From contig ONIK01000049.1 in NCBI GenBank assembly GCA_900317865.1, positions 1,374-21,295 on the forward strand: a stretch of DNA of 19,922 bases, written 5' to 3'. Position 1 is the first letter of the stretch. The number at the start of each line of letters is the position of its first letter. The position numbers and the translations under genes were made by a program. This DNA comes from an uncultured Methanobrevibacter sp. GTDB lineage: Archaea; Methanobacteriota; Methanobacteria; Methanobacteriales; Methanobacteriaceae. Positions 14,915 through 19,922 of this stretch are shown here, one piece after another. The notes below the pieces were generated by a model that searched no databases, had not been told where the DNA came from, and saw only the letters and a list, made by a program, of their open reading frames with translations.

Positions 14915-16159
14915 ATGTCAGAAGTCTCATCAAAAGAATTATATGAATTTAAAAAAACTTTAAAAGAATTATCACAAAAAAGAGGAAGGGGTACAGAACT
15001 TGTTTCAGTTTATATTCCGCCGGATAAGCAATTGAGTGATGTCGGTAAACATATGAGGGATGAACTTGGACAAAGTTCTAACATCAAGAGTAAGCAAACC
15101 AAGAAAAATGTTCAGTCAGCTATTGAGGTTATTTTACAAAGTATTCGTTTATATAAAAAGCCTCCGGAACATGGTTTGGTTTTATTTGTTGGAATGATTC
15201 CTAAGGGCGGTCCGGGTACAGAAAAAATGGAAAAATACATATTGGAACCACCGGAACCTGTTGTAACTTACTGGTATAAATGTAACAATGAGTTTTTCCT
15301 GGAACCTCTTGAATACATGATTGAAGAGAGGGATACTTATGGTTTGGCTGTAGTTGACAGAAAAGAAGCTACTATTGCAACTTTAAAAGGTAAAAAAATT
15401 ACTATTGTGGGCCATTTAACCAGTGGTGTTCCTGGTAAACATAAGGCCGGAGGACAATCACAAAGAAGGTTTGACCGTGTAATTGAAGATGAAGCCCGTG
15501 AATTTTTAAAACGTATTGCTAAACGTATCAATGATGAGTTCTTACCTTTGAAAGATGATTTGAAAGCTGTTGTTATCGGCGGGCCTGGTTTTACAAAAAA
15601 TGATTTGGTGGATGCAGATTATATCCAGTATGAAATCAAGGATAAAATCATTGCTACTGTAGATACATCCTATACTGGAGAATTTGGTATTCGTGAAGTT
15701 ATTAATAAATCTACAGATCTTTTAAATGAATTGGATGTTATTCATGAAAAAGAGGTTATTCAAAAGTTTTTAGGTGAACTTAGAAAAGATAATGGTTTAT
15801 ACTCCTATGGTGAAGAGGAAGTTAGAAACAATCTGATTATTGGTGCTGTTGATACTTTGCTTTTATCTGAGGATTTATCATCAATGCGTAAAACTTTCAA
15901 ATGTGGTAGCTGTGGTTATGAAACTGGAATAACTGTAAAAAATCAATCTGAAGCAGATGCACTTGAGGAACGCTGTCCTGAGTGTAATGAACTGCTTAAA
16001 GAAGAATCTTCAGAACTTTTAGTTGATGATTTTGTCGAATTGGCTGAAGAAATGAATACTAGTGTTGAATTTATTTCCACAGAAACTGAAGAAGGTATGC
16101 AACTTTACCGTGCATTTGGTGGTATTGGGGCTATATTAAGATATTATGTAGGACATTAG
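14915..16159 (+). CDS. prf1: Peptide chain release factor aRF1
   Basis: aRF1 recognises all three stop codons and releases the finished peptide; with ABCE1 it also takes part in ribosome recycling. The 414-residue product has the stop-codon recognition motif NIKS (residues 56-59) and a YxCxxxF-type loop (YKCNNEFFLEP, about 122-132) in domain 1, the catalytic GGQ (179-181) in AGGQSQRRFDR in domain 2, and a domain 3 mini-zinc-ribbon with CGSCG (about 330-334) and CPEC (about 353-356). Length is normal for archaea. ATG 14915 follows ggggataatt. It stands alone, flanked by its own AT-rich promoter region and a terminator that begins inside its stop codon. Confidence 0.96.
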   Translation: MSEVSSKELYEFKKTLKELSQKRGRGTELVSVYIPPDKQLSDVGKHMRDELGQSSNIKSKQTKKNVQSAIEVILQSIRLYKKPPEHGLVLFVGMIPKGGPGTEKMEKYILEPPEPVVTYWYKCNNEFFLEPLEYMIEERDTYGLAVVDRKEATIATLKGKKITIVGHLTSGVPGKHKAGGQSQRRFDRVIEDEAREFLKRIAKRINDEFLPLKDDLKAVVIGGPGFTKNDLVDADYIQYEIKDKIIATVDTSYTGEFGIREVINKSTDLLNELDVIHEKEVIQKFLGELRKDNGLYSYGEEEVRNNLIIGAVDTLLLSEDLSSMRKTFKCGSCGYETGITVKNQSEADALEERCPECNELLKEESSELLVDDFVELAEEMNTSVEFISTETEEGMQLYRAFGGIGAILRYYVGH

Positions 16160-16186
16160 GATTATTTTTTAATCCTTTCCTTTTCT
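16158..16186 (+). terminator. Hairpin terminator starting in the aRF1 stop codon
   Basis: aggatta (16158-16164) pairs with taatcct (16170-16176) around a five-T loop, followed by ttccttttctattttt. The first two stem bases are the last two of the TAG stop. The segment aggattatttttt recurs at 16218-16230 without a second arm. Confidence 0.55.
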
Positions 16187-16230
16187 ATTTTTACTTGGTT
16201 TTTTTCTTTAAATTTTTTAGGATTATTTTT

Positions 16231-16261
16231 TCTGTTCGGACATGTTTCTGCCAGTTTGTTT
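16231..16261 (+). repeat. Degenerate copy of the gdhA-upstream repeat
   Basis: ttcggacatgtttctgccag and the following tttgttt match, with several changes, the repeats at 18179-18254 upstream of gdhA. The next bases (tgtttaattaattt) also match sequence downstream of those repeats (near 18279-18292). The repeat thus seems to be the left edge of the duplicated gdhA upstream region. Confidence 0.55.
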
Positions 16262-16354
16262 AATTAATTTGGAAATAAACTTTTTTTATAATTTATTTAA
16301 TTTTTTTTCAATTTGTGAATAATATACAAATTTATGTATTAATTAATAGGATTA

Positions 16355-16427
16355 ATTATATTCGATTTTTTTTTAAAAAAGAGAAAACTATTAAATATTG
16401 GAAAAAGATAGATAAGTGTCATATCAA
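16355..16427 (+). repeat. Duplicated gdhA promoter region, left copy
   Basis: attatattcgatttttttt, then aaaaaa, gaaaactattaaatat and aagtgtcatat align with 18462-18535 with only small gaps. The TATA-like ttaaatat is at 16391-16398. The copy still looks like a working promoter, although the gene behind it is destroyed. Confidence 0.8.
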
Positions 16428-16439
16428 GATAATTTAACT

Positions 16440-16752
16440 ATCTGGCAAGCTGATTTAAATTCTGTAGTTCATGAAGATGGCAACGGATAAGTAGAAGTAG
16501 GTGCTGGATAATGTGTTCAATTTAATTCAGCTATTGGATTATGTAATGAGTATTTGTCAATAAATAATTACCTTCGGTGATTTGCTTACAAATACTGGCG
16601 CTATTTGCCATGGATTATCATGCCTCATAAATGCTATGTTAAAAGCAAATCATGGCCATTAGGCAAAACCATAGTGGTATTCCGTGAAGGTAATGTAGTT
16701 AATCATACTATTGAAAAAGTACAACGATTAGAATATAAAGTATTATATAATT
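16440..16752 (+). pseudogene. gdhA: Decayed glutamate dehydrogenase (gdhA) remnant
   Basis: Two blocks match the intact gdhA downstream. Block 1 (about 16440-16540) reads VHEDGNG-stop-VEVGAG-stop-CVQFNSAIG, equivalent to residues about 66-87 (GQVHVNTGYRVQFNSAIG). Block 2 (16564 to about 16740) reads ITFGDLL, then HGLSCLINAMLKAN, then KTIVVFREGNVV and IEKVQRLEYK, equivalent to residues about 196-254 (LTFGGSL, YGLLYFTNAMLKAN, KTIAVSGAGNVA, IQKAQQLGGK). About 110 codons between the blocks, the N-terminus and the whole C-terminal part are gone, and there are several stops and frameshifts. It lies directly behind a copy of the gdhA promoter, so it is an old tandem or dispersed duplicate that has decayed, and it cannot make an enzyme. 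Confidence 0.85.
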
Positions 16753-16761
16753 AATGATATA

Positions 16762-18123
16762 ATGAATGAAGAACAGAACAATAATAAGTATATTGATTTG
16801 ATTTCACTTCCAAAAAAGTCATTTTGGAGATTATGTATTCCCATTTCCATATTTTTATTATTTGAGACTTTTTACAGTATTGCAGACATGTTTTGGGTAA
16901 GTCAGTTAAGCATGTTTGATGCATTAGCAGTTGGTGCATCAGCACCCATATTGTTGTTAATTTCAACATTTGGAAATTCAATAGGACAGGGAACAAACTC
17001 AATAATGTCCAGATATATTGGTTCAAATGATTATGAAAGTTCATATAATTCTTTAATTCACGGAATTATAGTATCTGTAATCACTTGGATTTTTATTTTA
17101 GCTTCAATATCTCTTTTAGATGATTTGCTCAATTTAATGAATATTGTCAATAATCAAATTTATATTTTAGACTATTTGAATCCTTTATTTATATGTTCTA
17201 TTGTATTTATTTTTACTAATGTGTTCTGTGAAACATTACAATCAGAAGGAAATTCTAAAACGCCGGTATTAATATTAGTTATTTCAAATATATTGAATTT
17301 AATTTTAGATCCTATTTTCATATTTATATTTAAAATGGGTATGATGGGTGTTGCTTTTGCTTCTGTAATTTCTTCTTTATTCGGAGTATTATGTTTTTTA
17401 TATTTATACCTAAATGGAAAAACAAAAGTTCCTTTAAGTTTGAAATATTTTAAATTCGAATCTCATATATTTTTTGAAATATTTAAAGTAGCTATTCCAA
17501 ATTTTATTGATGATTCTATTTCATGTGTTCTAGCAATTTTTATTAATTCCATTTTAATTATGGAAATAGGTGAAATGGGAATAATACTTTATTCCATTTC
17601 AATTAAAATTAGAGATTTATTAAGAGCTCCAATTAAAGGTATGGGTAGGGGATTAATGAGCGTTACAGGACATTTATTTGGTGCTAAAAAAATTAATGAA
17701 TTAAATGAAATGTATATGTATGTACTTAAATATTCACTTATTCTTTCTATTGTCATTTCAATTTTATTTTTCGGTTTATCAGAAGAAGTATATGCTTCAT
17801 TTTTAATTTTTAACATGGACACTTCTATTTTCTATATTGCATTATTCGGAATAATTTTAATCATGGTTTATCCATTTTCCTATATTTCTTCAAAAATGCT
17901 AAACGGATTTGGAAAAAGTTATTATGCTCTGTGTTTTAATATTTTAAAATATTCGAGTGAAATCATATTAATGATAGTTTTAGTAGATATATTGCCGGAT
18001 GGGGCATGTGTTTTGGTGGGAATAACTGTTGGAGAAATCTTATTCTCTATTGTATATTATCTTACTTTAAAAATTCTATTTAAAAGATTTGAAGAAAATA
18101 AAGATACTTTGGCTGTAACTTAA
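16762..18123 (+). CDS. MATE family multidrug/cation efflux transporter
   Basis: The 453-residue product is a polytopic membrane protein with about 12 hydrophobic helices in two similar halves, matching the MATE (NorM/DinF-type) family that expels organic cations or other compounds using Na+ or H+ gradients. Family features include IPISIFLLFETFYSIADMFW in helix 1, the GQGTNSIMSRYIG loop (residues about 78-90), CETLQSEGNSKTPVL (about 157-171) and, in the second half, LNGFGKSYYALC. The ATG at 16762 has no Shine-Dalgarno sequence. A TATA-like gaatataaag (16731-16740) is centred about 26 bases upstream, which suggests leaderless expression from a promoter lying in the end of the gdhA remnant. The substrate cannot be inferred. 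It lies between two copies of a gdhA region. Confidence 0.88.
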   Translation: MNEEQNNNKYIDLISLPKKSFWRLCIPISIFLLFETFYSIADMFWVSQLSMFDALAVGASAPILLLISTFGNSIGQGTNSIMSRYIGSNDYESSYNSLIHGIIVSVITWIFILASISLLDDLLNLMNIVNNQIYILDYLNPLFICSIVFIFTNVFCETLQSEGNSKTPVLILVISNILNLILDPIFIFIFKMGMMGVAFASVISSLFGVLCFLYLYLNGKTKVPLSLKYFKFESHIFFEIFKVAIPNFIDDSISCVLAIFINSILIMEIGEMGIILYSISIKIRDLLRAPIKGMGRGLMSVTGHLFGAKKINELNEMYMYVLKYSLILSIVISILFFGLSEEVYASFLIFNMDTSIFYIALFGIILIMVYPFSYISSKMLNGFGKSYYALCFNILKYSSEIILMIVLVDILPDGACVLVGITVGEILFSIVYYLTLKILFKRFEENKDTLAVT

Positions 18124-18178
18124 AAATATAGTTCGAATATGATTTAATTATTTGTATTTAAAATTAGAGATTCATTTT

Positions 18179-18254
18179 TTTTAGTCGGACATATATTTCC
18201 ACCCAGTTTTGTTTGTTCTTTTAGTCGGATATATACTTCCACCCAGTTTTGTTC
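18179..18254 (+). repeat. Two direct repeats with a 40-base period
   Basis: ttttagtcgga at 18179 and again at 18219 begin two 36-base copies that each end in tttccacccagttttgtt or a close variant (ttagtcgg..atata.ttccacccagttttgtt) and differ at three positions. A degenerate third copy lies at 16231-16261 in front of the gdhA remnant. The rest of 18124-18461 is very AT-rich with no gene visible. The repeats could be transposon-end repeats or regulator sites upstream of gdhA. Confidence 0.85.
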
Positions 18255-18461
18255 ACTGTTTTTATATAATATTGATTATTGTTTAATTAATTTAGTTTAA
18301 TGCCCTATTTATTTATAAATTATTTAGTTTTTTATGATTTTGTCAATAAAATATTCATTTTTATTTGAATTTGTAGATTAATATATAAAAACTTATAGTA
18401 TAATAGATATATTTTTTTTATTTTATTGTTTGTTTGTCTAATATTTTTATTAATATAATCG

Positions 18462-18540
18462 ATTATATTCGATTTTTTTTAAAAAAATTGAAAACTATTA
18501 AATATAAGAAAATACATAAAGTTAAGTGTCATATTAAAAT
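18462..18540 (+). promoter_or_regulatory. gdhA: gdhA promoter and 5' leader
   Basis: TATA-like ttaaatata (18498-18506) predicts a transcription start near 18530 and a short leader carrying ggagga at 18559-18564. The region is duplicated at 16355-16427. The shared sequence runs from attatattcga to aagtgtcatat, which marks the conserved promoter core. Confidence 0.6.
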
Positions 18541-18570
18541 GATATTTTTTATAATAATGGAGGAATAATT

Positions 18571-19905
18571 TTGTCATACGTAGATGAAGTAATTGAAACT
18601 ATTATTGAACAAAACCCTTCAGAACCAGAATTCCATCAAGCTGTACGCGAAGTATTGGAATCCTTAAGGGTTGTTATTGAAGAAAATGAAGAAGAATTTA
18701 AGAAAAACGCACTCCTTGAAAGATTAACCAATCCAGAAAGACAATTCAAATTCCGTGTCCCATGGACTGACGACAACGGACAAGTACATGTTAACACTGG
18801 ATATCGTGTTCAATTCAACTCCGCTATTGGACCATACAAAGGAGGATTACGTTTCCACCCTTCAGTAAACTTAGGTATCATCAAATTTTTAGGATTTGAA
18901 CAAATTTTCAAAAACTCCTTAACCGGACTTCCAATTGGTGGAGGAAAAGGTGGATCAGACTTTGATCCAAAAGGAAAATCTGACAGGGAAATCATGGCAT
19001 TCTGTCAAAGTTTCATGACCGAATTATGCAAATACATTGGTGCTGATACTGATGTACCTGCAGGAGATATTGGTGTAGGTGGTCGTGAAATCGGATTCTT
19101 ATTCGGTCAATACAAAAGAATCAGAGGTTTATACGAAGGAGTATTAACCGGTAAAGGATTAACCTTTGGTGGATCTCTTGCAAGAACTGAAGCTACAGGA
19201 TATGGATTATTATATTTCACAAACGCTATGTTAAAAGCAAACGATATTGATATTGCTGGAAAAACCATTGCAGTATCCGGTGCAGGTAACGTTGCAATTT
19301 ATGCTATCCAAAAAGCTCAACAATTAGGTGGTAAACCTGTAACCTGTTCCGATTCAACCGGTTGGATTTACGACCCAGAAGGAATCGACGTAGAGTTATT
19401 AAAAGAAGTAAAAGAAGTAAGACGTGAAAGATTAACTGCATATGCTGAAGCAAGACCATCTGCTGAATACCACGAAGGTAAAGGTGTATGGACTGTTAAA
19501 TGTGATATTGCATTACCATGTGCTACTCAAAACGAATTACAATTAGAAGATGCTAAAACTTTAGTTGAAAATGGTGTTTTAGCTGTTGCTGAAGGAGCAA
19601 ACATGCCAACCACTATTGAAGCAACAGAATTCTTACAGGAAAATGATGTATTATTCGCACCAGGTAAAGCTTCCAACGCTGGTGGAGTAGCTACTTCCGC
19701 TTTAGAAATGTCACAAAACTCACAAAGATTAGCTTGGACCTTTGATGAAGTTGATTCAAAACTCCAAACTATTATGGAAAACATCTTTGCTGATGCTGCT
19801 GATGCTGCTGATGAATATGGTTTAGGCAAAAACTATGTTGCTGGAGCAAACATTGCAGGATTCAAAAAAGTTGTTGACGCAATGAACGCACAAGGAATCG
19901 TTTAG
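18571..19905 (+). CDS. gdhA: Glutamate dehydrogenase, hexameric family I (probably NADP-specific)
   Basis: GdhA interconverts 2-oxoglutarate plus ammonium and glutamate, and assimilates ammonium when it is plentiful. The 444-residue product has the family I layout: RVPWTDDNGQVHVNTGYRVQ (about 62-81), FNSAIGPYKGGLRFHPSVN with the substrate lysine, LPIGGGKGGSDFDPKGKS with the second lysine (about 122-139), DVPAGDIGVGGREIG with the catalytic aspartate (about 165-179), and a Rossmann domain with VSGAGNVA (about 235-242). The start is TTG 18571 with ggagga six bases upstream; an ATG at 18556 stops after three codons. It is monocistronic as seen, with a T-run at the window edge. Codon use is that of a well-expressed gene. 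A decayed paralogue lies 1.8 kb upstream. Confidence 0.95.
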   Translation: MSYVDEVIETIIEQNPSEPEFHQAVREVLESLRVVIEENEEEFKKNALLERLTNPERQFKFRVPWTDDNGQVHVNTGYRVQFNSAIGPYKGGLRFHPSVNLGIIKFLGFEQIFKNSLTGLPIGGGKGGSDFDPKGKSDREIMAFCQSFMTELCKYIGADTDVPAGDIGVGGREIGFLFGQYKRIRGLYEGVLTGKGLTFGGSLARTEATGYGLLYFTNAMLKANDIDIAGKTIAVSGAGNVAIYAIQKAQQLGGKPVTCSDSTGWIYDPEGIDVELLKEVKEVRRERLTAYAEARPSAEYHEGKGVWTVKCDIALPCATQNELQLEDAKTLVENGVLAVAEGANMPTTIEATEFLQENDVLFAPGKASNAGGVATSALEMSQNSQRLAWTFDEVDSKLQTIMENIFADAADAADEYGLGKNYVAGANIAGFKKVVDAMNAQGIV

Positions 19906-19922
19906 ATTTCCTTGACTTTTTT

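Noticed and set aside
16751..17044. Minus-strand open frame of 97 codons at the start of the MATE gene.
   Set aside because: It is antisense to the first helices of the transporter and matches nothing recognisable.

Overview
The window is archaeal and comes from the Methanobacteriales, most likely a Methanobrevibacter species. It is strongly AT-rich. It carries archaeal-type ribosomal proteins S12, S7 and S10, EF-2 with a diphthamide histidine, EF-1alpha, the release factor aRF1, a UPF0146 protein and an adhesin-like surface protein of the kind abundant in gut and rumen methanogens. Several genes start with TTG or GTG behind AGGTGAT- or GGAGGA-like ribosome binding sites. The genus call rests on remembered protein families, not on a search.

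Layout. (1) Bases 1-646 are transposon debris: the last 27 codons of an IS200/IS605-type TnpB with its right-end hairpin (probable omega-RNA 3' end), then a broken helix-turn-helix transposase fragment on the minus strand. (2) 647-3514 is a secreted beta-helix plus Ig-like adhesin with its own terminator. (3) 3597-8919 is the str-type translation cluster: a palindrome-rich leader, rpsL, rpsG, fusA (EF-2), tuf (EF-1alpha), rpsJ and tRNA-Ser(TGA). The rpl30e and nusA genes that normally precede rpsL in Methanobacteriales are absent here. (4) 8948-12570 is a tight minus-strand operon: UPF0146 protein, a PMR1-like P-type Ca2+ ATPase and the cobalamin enzyme CbiJ, joined by a TAA-ATG abutment and an ATGA overlap. 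(5) 12571-14830 holds a 100-base imperfect inverted repeat, a RimI-like acetyltransferase, a convergent zinc-ribbon membrane protein and an unrecognised 318-323-residue protein. (6) 14915-16159 is aRF1. (7) 16231-19905 is a duplicated glutamate dehydrogenase locus: a decayed gdhA copy with its promoter, a MATE transporter, and an intact gdhA behind a copy of the same promoter region.

The most striking observation is that both translational GTPases, EF-2 and EF-1alpha, are interrupted by single out-of-frame internal deletions (roughly 70-75 and 90 bases by comparison with the family). The deletions remove a domain V segment of EF-2 and most of the switch I region of EF-1alpha, while the rest of each gene is perfectly conserved. 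Both genes are essential, so the likeliest explanations are assembly or consensus errors, or second intact copies elsewhere. The second notable structure is the gdhA duplication, in which the dead copy and its promoter lie just upstream of the MATE gene and may supply its promoter. I see no CRISPR array, prophage or defence island. I found no clear evidence of a wholly new system. The best unexplained items are the 12605-12706 inverted repeat, the palindromes upstream of rpsL, and the unrecognised protein at 13874-14830.
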